Assembly: GCA_009782915.1 (NCBI GenBank)
Contig: WRIC01000013.1
Coordinates: 1 to 50,451, forward strand
DNA length: 50,451 bases
Direction of reading: 5' to 3'
DNA from: Propionibacteriaceae bacterium
Lineage (GTDB): Bacteria; Actinomycetota; Actinomycetes; Propionibacteriales; Propionibacteriaceae
The notes under the pieces were generated by a model. It was not told the origin of the DNA, did not search any database, and saw nothing but the letters and a program-made list of their open reading frames with translations. A program made the translations under genes and the position numbers. Shown piece after piece: positions 35,162 through 45,508 of the stretch. Each line of letters starts with the position of its first letter. The first letter of the stretch is position 1.

Positions 35162-37347
35162 CACATGGCTTCGTCGAAGTCGGCTTGGGCGCGGGAGTTG
35201 ATGTCTAGGACATAGTCGGCAATACCCTCGTCGGTGAGGTCGGGATCCTTTTCCACTACTTCTTGGGCGATCGTACGCGCCAAAGAAATCATGTCCTGGT
35301 GTTCAAGAACCCTCAACAATCGAAGAGAACTGCGCTTACCCGATTGGGTCATGCCCAAGACATCTCCTTCGCGCCGTTGGGCAAGATCAATCTCAGCCAA
35401 TGTGAAGCCATCCGAGGTTGCAGCAACCTCATCAAGGCGCTGGCGGGCTGGGGACTCAGGTTCTGCACTGGTCATCAGAAGACAGACCCCAGGGAAGCGT
35501 CCTCGCCCGATACGACCACGGAGCTGGTGAAGTTGGGAGATCCCAAACATCTCTGCGTCCATGATGACCATCATCGATGCTTCGGGATGATCAACCCCCA
35601 CTTCGATCATGGAGGTGGCAACAAGAACATCGAGCTGGTGGGAAGAAAATCTGTCCATCGTGGCAGTCTTCTCCGCTGAAGGAAGTCTCCCATGCAGCAG
35701 ACCTACCTTCAGTCCGGCTAGTGGACCCTTGGTCAGCATATCCACCAGCTCTACCACCGAGGTTCCCAGTTTTCCATCGCTGGGATCAATCCGCGGTGCA
35801 ACAATGTAAACCTGACGACCCTGGGAAACCTCCTCGCGTACCCTCTGCCAGGCTCTATCCACCCATGCAGTTTGGCTGGTCGTATCCACCACCGTGGTGG
35901 TCACCTCAGCACGACCAGCAGGTATCTCTTTGAGTGTTGAGACATCCAGATCAGCAAAAATCGTCATTGCCACTGAGCGAGGGATCGGAGTGGCAGTCAT
36001 CACCAAAACATGGGGACGAGGCCCGCCTTGGTTCATCAGCACACCACGCTGCTCAACCCCGAAACGGTGTTGCTCATCGACGACCACCAACCCCAGATTC
36101 TGGAATGACACTGTGTTCTGAAGTAAGGCATGGGTTCCGATGACGATGCCTGCGACGCCAGATGCGATTTCTTCCAAGGTCCTCGTCTTCGCAGCTGGGG
36201 GCATCGATCCTGTCACCAGTGCGATGTTGGTTCCCACACCATCACCCAGGAGCGTCCCTTGACCGAGATCACCTAAAAGCCGCGCAATAGTGTCACGGTG
36301 CTGGGCGGCCAGGATCTCTGTGGGAGCCAAGAGAACAGCCTGACCACCGCTATCCACAACGCAGAGCATGGCCCGCAGGGCAAGAACAGTCTTTCCTGAG
36401 CCGACTTCTCCTTGGAGAAGCCTTTGCATGGGAGCCGTACGCGCCAGGTCCTGGGCAATCTCTTCACCCACACTCATCTGTTCACCAGTCAACGTGAAAG
36501 GTAAACGGGCCTCGAAGGCCTTGACAAGGCCACCAGCGCGACACGGGAGAGCCTTGTCGCGTGAGGTGGCTTGCCGGCGATAGGCTAAAGCAACCTGGGT
36601 GGAAAAAGCCTCATCGAAAAGCAGACGTTTGACACCACGGTCATAGGCCTCGCGACTACTCGGGGTGTGGACGCCCTGGAAGGCACCGAGCAGATCTGGT
36701 ACGTCGCCACGGCTGCGTACCCAATCGGGGAGAGGATCCTTCAGACCAGCCACAGATTCCAACCCTAATCCTATGGATTCACTGACAGTCCAGGTGGGCA
36801 GTTTTGCGGTTTGGGGATAGAGCCCAATAAATGACCCCGAGGTCACCACCTGAGCCATTTTCATATTCTGCACTGATCCCACAAAACCCTGATCGGTGAT
36901 CATGACAAAAGCGGGATGGGCAAGTTGGGGGGCATCACGGAACCACCCCAGTTTCCCCGCAAAAATGCCTCGCTGTGAGCTGGAGAGAATCTTCTGCCAA
37001 TAGGTGATCAAAGAATTGCGGCCAAAGAAGGTTGCTGTCAGGAACCCCCCGCGGTCATCATGCAAGCGTACCTCCAAGCGTTGCTTGGGCGAATGACCTT
37101 TCAACTCGACGCTGGCCACATGGGCGAGAACCGCGATGTATTCCTCGTGTGCACGGTGACTGATCACTAGTTCTTTCAGATCAGTCAGATCCGTACCAGA
37201 CATGAGATGACGCGGAAGAAGTCGCAATAAATCACCGAGAGTGTGGCAGTGCAACCCCAGAAAAGCTTTCGCCGTGGGTTCCCCCAACACCTTGGACAGG
37301 GGGGTCGCTAGTGTGGCAAAAGCCTGAGTTTTCCACGGTGCTGCCAT
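35161..37347 (-). CDS. recG: ATP-dependent DNA helicase RecG
   Basis: The 728-residue superfamily 2 helicase remodels stalled forks and Holliday junctions. It has an N-terminal wedge domain, Walker A GEVGSGKT, DEQH, TATPIPRS and the C-terminal QLRGRIGRGRFPG block. I chose the ATG at 37347 (MAAPWKTQ), which fits the family start; the frame is open 24 codons further. TAGGCT ends seven bases upstream, hinting at a leaderless message. Confidence 0.95.
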   Translation of the reverse strand: MAAPWKTQAFATLATPLSKVLGEPTAKAFLGLHCHTLGDLLRLLPRHLMSGTDLTDLKELVISHRAHEEYIAVLAHVASVELKGHSPKQRLEVRLHDDRGGFLTATFFGRNSLITYWQKILSSSQRGIFAGKLGWFRDAPQLAHPAFVMITDQGFVGSVQNMKMAQVVTSGSFIGLYPQTAKLPTWTVSESIGLGLESVAGLKDPLPDWVRSRGDVPDLLGAFQGVHTPSSREAYDRGVKRLLFDEAFSTQVALAYRRQATSRDKALPCRAGGLVKAFEARLPFTLTGEQMSVGEEIAQDLARTAPMQRLLQGEVGSGKTVLALRAMLCVVDSGGQAVLLAPTEILAAQHRDTIARLLGDLGQGTLLGDGVGTNIALVTGSMPPAAKTRTLEEIASGVAGIVIGTHALLQNTVSFQNLGLVVVDEQHRFGVEQRGVLMNQGGPRPHVLVMTATPIPRSVAMTIFADLDVSTLKEIPAGRAEVTTTVVDTTSQTAWVDRAWQRVREEVSQGRQVYIVAPRIDPSDGKLGTSVVELVDMLTKGPLAGLKVGLLHGRLPSAEKTATMDRFSSHQLDVLVATSMIEVGVDHPEASMMVIMDAEMFGISQLHQLRGRIGRGRFPGVCLLMTSAEPESPARQRLDEVAATSDGFTLAEIDLAQRREGDVLGMTQSGKRSSLRLLRVLEHQDMISLARTIAQEVVEKDPDLTDEGIADYVLDINSRAQADFDEAM

Positions 37348-37448
37348 GGGCCCCAGCCTATCAAGGCTTGACGACACTGATAGGGGTCCCACTGTCTCAT
37401 TGCCTGGTATGCGGATCACGGACGAGCTGAAGGTACCACAATGGAGGT

Positions 37449-38972
37449 ATGACAGATGAGCAGGTTGATGGGGAAACCACCGTGGATTCTGCTGGTGAGC
37501 AGGTGGAATCCTCCACCCAGGACCATCCCAGCGAATTAGTTGATCCCCGACTTGCTCCAGCTGAGAATGATTTCACCACCAGGGAAGAACCTCGCTTGGA
37601 TGTGGTCAGCGATGCTAATAATCAGGTTCCCCAAGAACCCGCTATCCCACAATTCATAGAAGCTGAGGTGGTGACCTTGGAAACAGAGGTAGCCCCCAGT
37701 GAGGCAGTCACCATCGCACCACCTGGTGAACGTCTGGCGCTGAAACAAATACCGGCAACAATGATCCATGCCATCAAGCAGTGGGGTGTCATCCAGAAGA
37801 TTTTAGCCCTGCCCAAGGAGAAGAAACTGCTGGGAGGGATAACGACCTCAGTGGTCGTACTAGGAATTGTCATCGCGCTCATAGTGTTTGTCGGTGTCCC
37901 CCATGTGGTCCGAAACAACTTCTGGAAAACTCGCGAGGAATTCACATACCTACAATCAAAACTCACCAACATCATGGCTCAAGCCGAGGAGAGCTTGTCG
38001 CTGAGCCAGTTAGCAGAGGACGCTGAGGAAACAGCGGAAATCGAACTCGCCGATCCGGCTGTTCTTGATGACATGATTCCTCTGCTTGCGCAGGCACAAA
38101 CTCTCATCAAGTCACCTCCCGCTATGGCTGAGAAAACTCCAGATATTCGCAACCAAACTCAGCAGATGAACATCGACAACGAAGATGTACTCAGTATGAT
38201 TCTTGACCTGTTTTTTGCCACTGACATGGTTGACAAATCCCGGGTCGAATACTTCACCGATCGGCTTTCCGCACTCATTGACCAAGCTCAAGAGGCCTAC
38301 GATCACAGTGAGGGTTTGGTTCCCGATGAACAGATTCGTACCTCACTGATGGAAACAATCGAATCTGCCCAGCAAGCTCAGGAATCCTTGCCAACTCTGA
38401 AACGCACAGCTGTGGTGGAATCATTTGGTGAGCAATCCCAGGCACTCGCTGATGGAATCGCAGCAATCGCTGCTGTTCAACAAACGCGTTGCTACAACGA
38501 CGTACTGGTTCCTTTTGGCATCGATCCTATTGTCTGTGGAGGAATGCCTATCGAGGCGCTCCCCTATCGAGTCAATGGCCCCCACATGGAGGCCACCATC
38601 TTCAAGATGCCCAGTGGCAACATTGCCTGCTCAACTGATGGATACACACAGCGAGGAATGTACTGCGAAATCCTCAACAGAAACTGGCGTACTCCCCCGG
38701 AACTCATGCCCAATAATCCCCATGGGGTTGATGTAGGTGCCTGGATGATTTGGGATGGGCAGGTCAGTGTTGGGCTGGCCTATGGAGGCGGTGACGTGTA
38801 CAACTGGGAATGGGCGCGAGAAGAAGGGATCGGTATCCCTGTTCTCCAGTACGGGAAAATCGCCGACATGCAGGTTGCGGCCTGCAAGAGCCAAGAAACT
38901 GGTGTGTTGTGTTGGGACGTGACCACCCACCACGGTTTCAGGATCAACCTGACGGACTTTGTTTATTGGTGA
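37449..38972 (+). CDS. Membrane-anchored protein with an extracytoplasmic Cys-rich C-terminal domain
   Basis: The 507-residue protein has an acidic, Pro/Thr-rich cytoplasmic N-terminus (1-125), one membrane segment (about 129-152), a helical stalk (160-340) and a C-terminal domain with KMPSGNIACSTDG, GMYCEILNRNW and CKSQETGVLCWD. That domain resembles an uncharacterised module of secreted actinobacterial proteins, with Cys pairs that could form disulfides. Function unknown. GGAGG is only one base from the ATG, an unusually short spacing. It is divergent from recG across 101 bp. Confidence 0.8.
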   Translation: MTDEQVDGETTVDSAGEQVESSTQDHPSELVDPRLAPAENDFTTREEPRLDVVSDANNQVPQEPAIPQFIEAEVVTLETEVAPSEAVTIAPPGERLALKQIPATMIHAIKQWGVIQKILALPKEKKLLGGITTSVVVLGIVIALIVFVGVPHVVRNNFWKTREEFTYLQSKLTNIMAQAEESLSLSQLAEDAEETAEIELADPAVLDDMIPLLAQAQTLIKSPPAMAEKTPDIRNQTQQMNIDNEDVLSMILDLFFATDMVDKSRVEYFTDRLSALIDQAQEAYDHSEGLVPDEQIRTSLMETIESAQQAQESLPTLKRTAVVESFGEQSQALADGIAAIAAVQQTRCYNDVLVPFGIDPIVCGGMPIEALPYRVNGPHMEATIFKMPSGNIACSTDGYTQRGMYCEILNRNWRTPPELMPNNPHGVDVGAWMIWDGQVSVGLAYGGGDVYNWEWAREEGIGIPVLQYGKIADMQVAACKSQETGVLCWDVTTHHGFRINLTDFVYW

Positions 38973-39000
38973 CCAAACGCGTGCGACGATCGCCATCAAG

Positions 39001-39023
39001 AAAAAAACCCGCCAGGGGCGGGT
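39001..39023 (-). terminator. Intrinsic terminator of rpmB
   Basis: ACCCGCC (39007-39013) and GGCGGGT (39017-39023) form a 7-bp stem with a 3-base loop. On the minus strand a run of seven T follows. It also lies 28 bases past the end of the plus-strand membrane-protein gene. Confidence 0.9.
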
Positions 39024-39038
39024 CATCTTCTTTGGGTT

Positions 39039-39224
39039 CTAGCGACTAACTTTTCCGGCTTTGAGGCAACGCGTGCAGACGTTGATCCTCTGCGGTGTGC
39101 CGTTGATAACCGCGCGTACCTTCTGGATATTCGGGTTCCAGCGACGCAGAGTCTTCTTCTTTGACCACGGCACGTTGTGACCAAAGCCAGGGCGCTTAGC
39201 GCAAATGTCGCAGACGGAAGCCAT
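39039..39224 (-). CDS. rpmB: 50S ribosomal protein L28
   Basis: The 61-residue protein has MASVCDICAKRPGFGHNV at the start and NVCTRCLKAGKV near the end, the four-Cys zinc form of L28. AGGAG lies six bases before the ATG at 39224; a longer in-frame start at 39254 lacks support. Confidence 0.96.
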   Translation of the reverse strand: MASVCDICAKRPGFGHNVPWSKKKTLRRWNPNIQKVRAVINGTPQRINVCTRCLKAGKVSR

Positions 39225-39311
39225 GCTCACTCCTTGATTGTGTCCAGCTGGCACTCGCCAGCTAACCGCGCTATTCTACCCCAGCACCCAAGTCCTACTC
39301 AAATGCAGGGA

Positions 39312-39326
39312 GGGGACGGGTCCTTT
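39312..39326. repeat. GGGGACGGG-core repeat fragment at the rnj stop codon
   Basis: GGGGACGGGTCCTTT shares its core with the repeats at 34899, 44563 and 47262. It includes part of the rnj stop codon. Confidence 0.45.
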
Positions 39327-41001
39327 ACTGGATGACGATGGGCAGAATCATAGGCCGTGATTTGAGGGTGGAGGACACCCAACGACCGAGAGTACGGCGG
39401 ATGTTTTGCTGGAGAAGATAGTTGTCAGTGACACCATCGAGAAGGGCAGTTTTCAACCGTGAAGAAATCTGAGAAGACACATCATCAAAGACATCCCCGT
39501 CATCAACTAAACCTCGTCCATGGATGTCCACAGACACCACTTCTCGTTCCTCACAGTTGACCACAGCGATAGCGGTGATGAAACCGGAGGTGCCGAGGAT
39601 TCTTCGATCCTTGAGTGACTCCTCACTCACCGTACCCACGGTGGCGCCATCCACCAAGATATATGAGGTGTCCACCTGTCCAACGATGCGGGCTTCGTGA
39701 TTGTTGAGGTCCACCACTGCACCGTCGGAAGCTATCAGCACAGACTCCACTCCGGTGGAGGCCGCTAGTCTTCCGTTCGCAATGAGATGGCGGTGCTCCC
39801 CATGGATGGGTAGAACATTCTTTGGTTGAACAATGTTGTAGCAGTAGAGCAACTCCCCTGCACTGGCATGCCCAGAAACATGGACAAGTGCATTGGCTTT
39901 GTGGACCACTGTTGCACCCAGATGAACCAGCCCATTGATCACCCTGTTGACCGACTTTTCGTTGCCTGGGATGAGAGAGGAAGCCAACATCACAGTATCT
40001 GCTGGACCTATCTCTATCGTGGGATGCGACCTCGTGGCCATACGCGCCAAGGCGGCCATTGGTTCGCCTTGGGAACCGGTGCACATGATGACCAAATGGT
40101 CATCGGGAATCTGCTCGATCTCGGATTGGTCGACAACCGTGTTGGGAGGATATTCCAGATACCCAAGTTCGCAAGCGATCCCCATATTGCGGACCATTGA
40201 TCTTCCCACCATGGCCACCACTCGCCCGGTGAGAAAAGCCTGATTGAGGACCTGCTGAACCCGGTGCACATGAGAGGCAAAACTCGCCACCACAATTTTG
40301 CCTTGAGCGGCGTCAAAGACCCGGTGAATAGCTGGTTCAATCTCTTTTTCTGAGGTGGTGAATCCTGGAACCTCAGCATTCGTGGAATCCACCATCATCA
40401 GGTCCACGCCCTCTTCCCCGAAGCGCGCGAAAGCCCGCAGATCGGTCAGACGCTGATCCAAGGGAAGTTGATCCATTTTGAAATCACCAGTGTGCAGGAC
40501 TGTTCCTCCTGCAGTACGCAGGAAGATCGCCAGTGCATCGGGGATGGAATGGTTGACCGCAACATAGAACACATCGAATTGGGTGCCAATCTTCATCGAC
40601 TGTGAATCAGCGACCTCATGGAGTTGTGGTGAAGAAATCTGATGTTCAACAAGTTTGGGGCCCAAGAAGGCCAGGGTCAACTTCGATGCATAAATGTCAA
40701 TCGCCCCATACTCTTTGAGCAGGTAGGGCACAGCCCCAATATGATCCTCGTGACCATGGGTCAACACCAGACCAACCACATCCTCCCAACGATCAGCAAT
40801 AGCATCGTAGCCGGGAAGAATGAGGTCCACCCCAGGATGATCATCTTCAGGAAACAGTACGCCAGCATCAATGAGCAGGATCTCCCCATTAATCTCAAAA
40901 GCCGTCATATTTCGACCCACATTACCCAGGCCACCCAGCGGGATCACCCGCAAAGTATCGGGAGCTAATGCAGGAGGATCACGAAGTTCAATAGATTGCA
41001 T
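39325..41001 (-). CDS. rnj: Ribonuclease J
   Basis: The 558-residue metallo-beta-lactamase/beta-CASP nuclease degrades and matures RNA. The metal site HGHEDHIG (82-89), HTGDFK, the DSTNA beta-CASP motif and the HVSGHAS motif are present, followed by the C-terminal domain. It is the last gene of the pnp-dapB-rnj run and lies 9 bases after dapB, so two RNA-decay enzymes share a transcript unit with a lysine-pathway gene. Confidence 0.96.
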   Translation of the reverse strand: MQSIELRDPPALAPDTLRVIPLGGLGNVGRNMTAFEINGEILLIDAGVLFPEDDHPGVDLILPGYDAIADRWEDVVGLVLTHGHEDHIGAVPYLLKEYGAIDIYASKLTLAFLGPKLVEHQISSPQLHEVADSQSMKIGTQFDVFYVAVNHSIPDALAIFLRTAGGTVLHTGDFKMDQLPLDQRLTDLRAFARFGEEGVDLMMVDSTNAEVPGFTTSEKEIEPAIHRVFDAAQGKIVVASFASHVHRVQQVLNQAFLTGRVVAMVGRSMVRNMGIACELGYLEYPPNTVVDQSEIEQIPDDHLVIMCTGSQGEPMAALARMATRSHPTIEIGPADTVMLASSLIPGNEKSVNRVINGLVHLGATVVHKANALVHVSGHASAGELLYCYNIVQPKNVLPIHGEHRHLIANGRLAASTGVESVLIASDGAVVDLNNHEARIVGQVDTSYILVDGATVGTVSEESLKDRRILGTSGFITAIAVVNCEEREVVSVDIHGRGLVDDGDVFDDVSSQISSRLKTALLDGVTDNYLLQQNIRRTLGRWVSSTLKSRPMILPIVIQ

Positions 41002-41010
41002 AACCCACCC

Positions 41011-41748
41011 CTATGAGATACCCAAGACCGGCTCAAGTCCCACAGTGAGCCCTGGATGATCCACCACCCAACGAATCGACTGGAGAACCCCAGGCATGTA
41101 GCTGGAGCGAGCGCGAGCATCGTTGATGATGCTGAGGGTCTCCCCACTCGACGTCAGGCGTACCTCTTGCTGGGCTATAACCCCAGGAAGACGCAAGGAA
41201 TGAACCCTCACCGATTCGATGGTTGCTCCCCTAGCCCCAGCCTCCTCATGGGTGGTGGAATCCACCATGGGAGTACACTTGGCTGCAGTACGCGCCTGGG
41301 ACACCAGTCGCGCCGTGGTTGCCGCCGTACCCGAGGGTGCATCAGCTTTGCCTGTGTGATGGGTTTCAATGATTTCCACCGACTCGAAATAGGGGGCTGC
41401 GACTTGTGAAAAATGCATCATGAGCACCGCGCCGATGGAGAAATTGGGGGCAATGAGAACACCCACCTGGGGGTCATGACCGAGCAGGTCACGAATCTGA
41501 TCAAGACGCTCGCCGGTGAAACCCGTCGTACCCACCACCGCAGAGATTCCCTGGTTCACACACCAGGAGATATTGTCCATCACCGAATCAGGGTGGGTGA
41601 AATCCACCATGACCTGGGCTTCAAGAGCCTTGTCGCGGGAATCAGAGATGTCGATCCCTGCGACAAGGTCCATGTCTTCAGCAAGGTTGACGGCCCGACA
41701 GGCCTCACCACCCATGCGACCATCAGCTCCAAAGACAGCGATTTTCAT
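41011..41748 (-). CDS. dapB: 4-hydroxy-tetrahydrodipicolinate reductase
   Basis: The 245-residue enzyme carries out the second committed step of the diaminopimelate/lysine path. It has the nucleotide-binding GADGRMGGEA and the catalytic HHTGKADAPSGTA. It starts 8 bases after the pnp stop. Confidence 0.96.
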   Translation of the reverse strand: MKIAVFGADGRMGGEACRAVNLAEDMDLVAGIDISDSRDKALEAQVMVDFTHPDSVMDNISWCVNQGISAVVGTTGFTGERLDQIRDLLGHDPQVGVLIAPNFSIGAVLMMHFSQVAAPYFESVEIIETHHTGKADAPSGTAATTARLVSQARTAAKCTPMVDSTTHEEAGARGATIESVRVHSLRLPGVIAQQEVRLTSSGETLSIINDARARSSYMPGVLQSIRWVVDHPGLTVGLEPVLGIS

Positions 41749-41756
41749 TGCGTACC

Positions 41757-43958
41757 TCAGTCCGTAGCATCCTCGGTTTCTTCAATGACAGGTGTCAGAG
41801 ACAACTTGCCACGATCATCAACATCCAGGATTTCCACCTGGAGTTTCTGACCAACTGTGACCACGTCATCGACACTCTCAACACGATTACCCCCAGCGAG
41901 AGCCCTCATCTTGGAGATGTGGAGCAACCCGTCTTTGCCAGGAACCAGAGAGATGAAAGCCCCAAAGGCAGTGGTTTTGACCACCGTACCCAAGAAACGC
42001 TCACCCTTTTCCGGCATATGGGGATTCGCTATGGCATTGACCATCTGTCGTGCGGCTTCAGCAGCATCACCATTGTCGGCACCAATGTAGACCGTGCCGT
42101 CTTCTTCAATGCTGAGATTGGCACCGGTGTCATCCTGGATCTGGTTGATGACCTTGCCTTTTGGTCCAATCACCTCACCGATCTTGTCCACAGGGATAGT
42201 GACGGTCAGGATGCGTGGAGCAGTGGGGCTCATCTCACCTGGAGCGCTGATACATGAGTTCATGATCTCCAAGATGGAGTGGCGTGCCTCGCGTGCCTGC
42301 AAGAGAGCTGCACCCAGAACATCAGCGGGAATCCCGTCGAGTTTGGTGTCGAGCTGCAAGGCCGTGACGAAATCTGTCGTACCAGCAACCTTGAAGTCCA
42401 TGTCACCGAGCGCATCCTCGGCACCCAGGATGTCGGTCAAGGTCAGATATTCCATCTTCCCATCAACCTCTTCACTCATCAGACCCATAGCGATACCCGC
42501 CACAGGCGCCTTGAGGGGAACACCCGCATGGAGCAGACCCAGGGTTGAAGCGCACACCGATCCCATGGATGTGGACCCATTAGAGCCCAAAGCCTCAGAG
42601 ACCTGACGGATCGCATAGGGGAATTCTCCACGCCCCGGCAGAACCGGTACGAGCGCACGCTCAGCGAGGGCGCCATGGCCGATTTCGCGGCGCTTGGGTG
42701 AACCCACTCGACCTGTTTCACCAGTGGAGTACGGCGGGAAGTTGTAGTTGTGCATGTAGCGCTTCGTGGATTCCGGTGCCAGGGTGTCGAGTTTCTGTTC
42801 CATGTCGAGCATGTTGAGAGTGGACACACCCAGGATCTGGGTTTCACCACGCATGAACAGCGCAGAACCGTGGACCCTGGGGATCACACCAATCTGACAG
42901 GTCACCTCACGGATATCCTTCGGTCCGCGACCATCAAGGCGTACCTTCTCTGTCAAGGTACGCGCGCGAACGATCTGCTTGGTCAAGGAACGATACGCCC
43001 CGGTGATCTCTTTCTCACGATCAACGAATTTCTCGTCGAGCTCCTCATGAAGGGTGGCTAGCAACTCCTCAGTGGAGGTTTCGCGTTCCTGCTTGCCTGT
43101 GATCTGCATCACCTGGGTCAGGCGATCAGTGGCCATGGGCGCTAGGGCTTCCATCACATCGTCTTCATAGTCTTTGAAAACAGGGAAGGCGGCTGTGGTC
43201 TTCGGGAACTGGGCAGCCAATTCCGCTTGGGCATCACACAGGGCTTTGATGAACGGCTTGGCGGCTTCCAGTCCTTCAGCGACCACTTCCTCGGTGGGGG
43301 CAGTACGCCCGGAGCGGACCAATTCCCAGGTTTGGGACGTGGATTCTGCCTCAACCATCATGATCGCCACATCACCATTGGCGAGCACGCGACCGGCAAC
43401 CGCCATGTCGAAGACAGCTTCCTTGGTTTGTTCAATGGTGGGGAAGGCCACCCACTGGTCTTTGATGAGTGCAATACGCAGACCACCCACTGGCCCAATG
43501 AAAGGCAAACCAGCCAAGGTGGTGGACATGGACCCAGCGTTGATAGCCAGGGTGTCATAGATCACGGTGGGGTTGAGCGCCATGACAGTGATGACCACCT
43601 GGACCTCATTGCGCAACCCTTTGGTGAAGCAGGGGCGAAGCGGGCGATCCACCAGGCGGGCAGCGAGGATCGCTGACTCGGGGGGACGGCCTTCACGGCG
43701 GAAGAAGGAGCCAGGGATCTTGCCCGCAGCGTACATTCTTTCTTCCACATCAACAGTCAGGGGGAAGAAGTCGATGGCATCACGCGGCGAATTCGCTGCG
43801 GTGGTTGCCGACATCAACATGGTATCGCCATCAAGATAGACAGCGGCAGACCCAGCAGCCTGCTGGGCGAGGAGACCTGTTTCAAAACGGACAACGCGTT
43901 TCCCGAAGGAACCGTTGTCGATGATGGCCTCGGTGGATCGAAGGTTTTTGCCTTCCAT
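41757..43958 (-). CDS. pnp: Polynucleotide phosphorylase
   Basis: The 733-residue exoribonuclease has two RNase PH domains ([26 protein letters not shown]), a KH domain ([16 protein letters not shown]) and an S1 domain ([18 protein letters not shown]). AAGGA lies seven bases before the ATG. It follows rpsO, the widely conserved order. Confidence 0.97.
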   Translation of the reverse strand: MEGKNLRSTEAIIDNGSFGKRVVRFETGLLAQQAAGSAAVYLDGDTMLMSATTAANSPRDAIDFFPLTVDVEERMYAAGKIPGSFFRREGRPPESAILAARLVDRPLRPCFTKGLRNEVQVVITVMALNPTVIYDTLAINAGSMSTTLAGLPFIGPVGGLRIALIKDQWVAFPTIEQTKEAVFDMAVAGRVLANGDVAIMMVEAESTSQTWELVRSGRTAPTEEVVAEGLEAAKPFIKALCDAQAELAAQFPKTTAAFPVFKDYEDDVMEALAPMATDRLTQVMQITGKQERETSTEELLATLHEELDEKFVDREKEITGAYRSLTKQIVRARTLTEKVRLDGRGPKDIREVTCQIGVIPRVHGSALFMRGETQILGVSTLNMLDMEQKLDTLAPESTKRYMHNYNFPPYSTGETGRVGSPKRREIGHGALAERALVPVLPGRGEFPYAIRQVSEALGSNGSTSMGSVCASTLGLLHAGVPLKAPVAGIAMGLMSEEVDGKMEYLTLTDILGAEDALGDMDFKVAGTTDFVTALQLDTKLDGIPADVLGAALLQAREARHSILEIMNSCISAPGEMSPTAPRILTVTIPVDKIGEVIGPKGKVINQIQDDTGANLSIEEDGTVYIGADNGDAAEAARQMVNAIANPHMPEKGERFLGTVVKTTAFGAFISLVPGKDGLLHISKMRALAGGNRVESVDDVVTVGQKLQVEILDVDDRGKLSLTPVIEETEDATD

Positions 43959-44178
43959 GATTATTCCTTTTCCAGTACGCAGGCGCGTACCTCATCATGG
44001 TCGAACTGTGGGCCCTCTTCAAGCGGTCTTCGATCGAAGCTAGCGGGTTGATACCCGACAGCCACCACCAAAGACCGTACGCGATTGCAGGCTCACAGCA
44101 TGACTTATGTACTTGTATTGTTCAGACTACACGTGATAGGGGAAAATCGGGACTTTCGCCCCACACATGAAACACCAA
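43959..44178 (-). promoter_or_regulatory. rpsO-pnp intergenic leader with hairpins
   Basis: The 220-bp gap holds three perfect short palindromes: GTACGC/GCGTAC (43975-43990, 4-base loop, just upstream of the pnp ribosome binding site), CTTCGATCGAAG (44028-44039) and CGGGT/ACCCG (44044-44057). In E. coli the pnp leader folds into an RNase III-cut hairpin used for autoregulation; a similar role here is inference. Confidence 0.4.
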
Positions 44179-44442
44179 TTATCGGCGAAGTCCGAGCCGT
44201 TTAATCAGTTCGCGATAGTGCTCAATGTCTTGCTTGGCGACATAGTTGAGTAGACGGCGACGCTGACCAACCATGAGCATCAACCCACGGTGAGAGTGAT
44301 GATCGCCCTTGTGGACTTTCAAATGCTCAGTCAGGTGAGCAATACGCTTCGACAGGAGGGCAATCTGCACATCAGGTGAACCAGTGTCCCCAGGCGCGAT
44401 GGCGTACTCTTCGATAATCTTCTTCTTCTCAGCAGCATCCAT
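44179..44442 (-). CDS. rpsO: 30S ribosomal protein S15
   Basis: The 87-residue protein has [21 protein letters not shown] and [12 protein letters not shown], both typical of S15. GGAG lies seven bases before the ATG at 44442; an ATG four codons earlier is less well placed. Confidence 0.97.
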   Translation of the reverse strand: MDAAEKKKIIEEYAIAPGDTGSPDVQIALLSKRIAHLTEHLKVHKGDHHSHRGLMLMVGQRRRLLNYVAKQDIEHYRELIKRLGLRR

Positions 44443-44562
44443 GTGCCACTCCATTCATCTCGTTGCGCGATGCCCAACCCCGATGACTGAGCGCTCTTAA
44501 TTCGCGGCCGAAATACGGCTCACCAACCCTACCACAGCCGGCACAGACGGTCATTTTCCAGT

Positions 44563-44617
44563 ACCGTCCCCAACTGTCCCGTCCGTGGCGGTTTATTCGT
44601 CATCATGACTAATAACC
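44563..44617. repeat. Repeat core and imperfect palindrome after ribF
   Basis: ACCGTCCCC (44563-44571) is the inverted GGGGACGGT core of the dispersed family. 44590-44603 and 44604-44617 are complementary apart from one bulge and one mismatch. The rest of the 190-bp rpsO/ribF gap shows nothing clear. Confidence 0.45.
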
Positions 44618-44632
44618 CACCATGAAAGCGAG

Positions 44633-45508
44633 TTATTCGCTGAGTGCTTCGCGGGTGGCTTGGACGTCGTGGTTCATCTGGGTGATGAGCTCCTCGCGGG
44701 AGGTGAAGCGCAGCTGCCCACGTAGGCGGGTGACGAAATCAACACCGACCTTGTCACCGTAGAGGTTGAGGTCGCTTTGATCCAGGGCGTACGCTTCGAC
44801 GCGACGGGATTCACCATCGAAGGTGGGGTTGGTTCCCACTGAGATGGCAGCCGGCCACGACTCGGATTCCCAGTGAAGGAAGCCGGCATACACACCGTCA
44901 GCGGGGCAGGCGTACCGATCGGGGATGGTCAGGTTCGCTGTGGGGAAACCCAGTTCACGACCGCGCTGGTCACCGAGGACAACAATGCCCTGATAGCGGA
45001 AGAACCTCCCCAACATGTGAGCTGCTGATTCAACCTCACCAGCAATGAGTTCAGCGCGCACTCGGGAGGAAGAGATGCGCCCCTCATCTTCTAACAACGG
45101 AAGAACCGTGACCTGGAATCTTCCCTGGGCAATCTCGTTCATCTGTTGACCATCAGCTTTGGCTCCCCGCCCAAAATGGAAGTTCTGCCCCACCACCACA
45201 TCGGTGGGGCCCAGTGAGCAGAGGATCTTCTCCACAAACTCTTCAGGAGTCATCGCTGCGAGGGTTTTGGTGAACTCCACAATCGACACCTTCTGCGCAC
45301 CAGCTTCTTTGAGCAGCCGTACCCGATCCGAGAGCCGACACAGAAGCGGGGGTGCCGAGGTGGGCTGGAGGATCGAAGCAGGATGCGGCCAGAAGGTGAC
45401 TGCGACCACACTGCCTCCCGCGCCTGCACGCTCCTGAGCAGCCTGCATGATTGCCTGGTGCCCCCGATGAACACCATCGAAGTTGCCGATTGCTAGCACC
45501 CTACCCAC
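44633..45508 (-). CDS. ribF: Bifunctional riboflavin kinase / FMN adenylyltransferase
   Basis: The 291-residue enzyme makes FMN and FAD. The adenylyltransferase half has GNFDGVHRGHQ and GQNFHFGRGA; the kinase half has GRELGFPTANL. The GTG start overlaps the truB stop by 8 bases, and its GGGAG ribosome binding site lies in the last codons of the repeat-derived truB tail. Confidence 0.96.
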   Translation of the reverse strand: MGRVLAIGNFDGVHRGHQAIMQAAQERAGAGGSVVAVTFWPHPASILQPTSAPPLLCRLSDRVRLLKEAGAQKVSIVEFTKTLAAMTPEEFVEKILCSLGPTDVVVGQNFHFGRGAKADGQQMNEIAQGRFQVTVLPLLEDEGRISSSRVRAELIAGEVESAAHMLGRFFRYQGIVVLGDQRGRELGFPTANLTIPDRYACPADGVYAGFLHWESESWPAAISVGTNPTFDGESRRVEAYALDQSDLNLYGDKVGVDFVTRLRGQLRFTSREELITQMNHDVQATREALSE

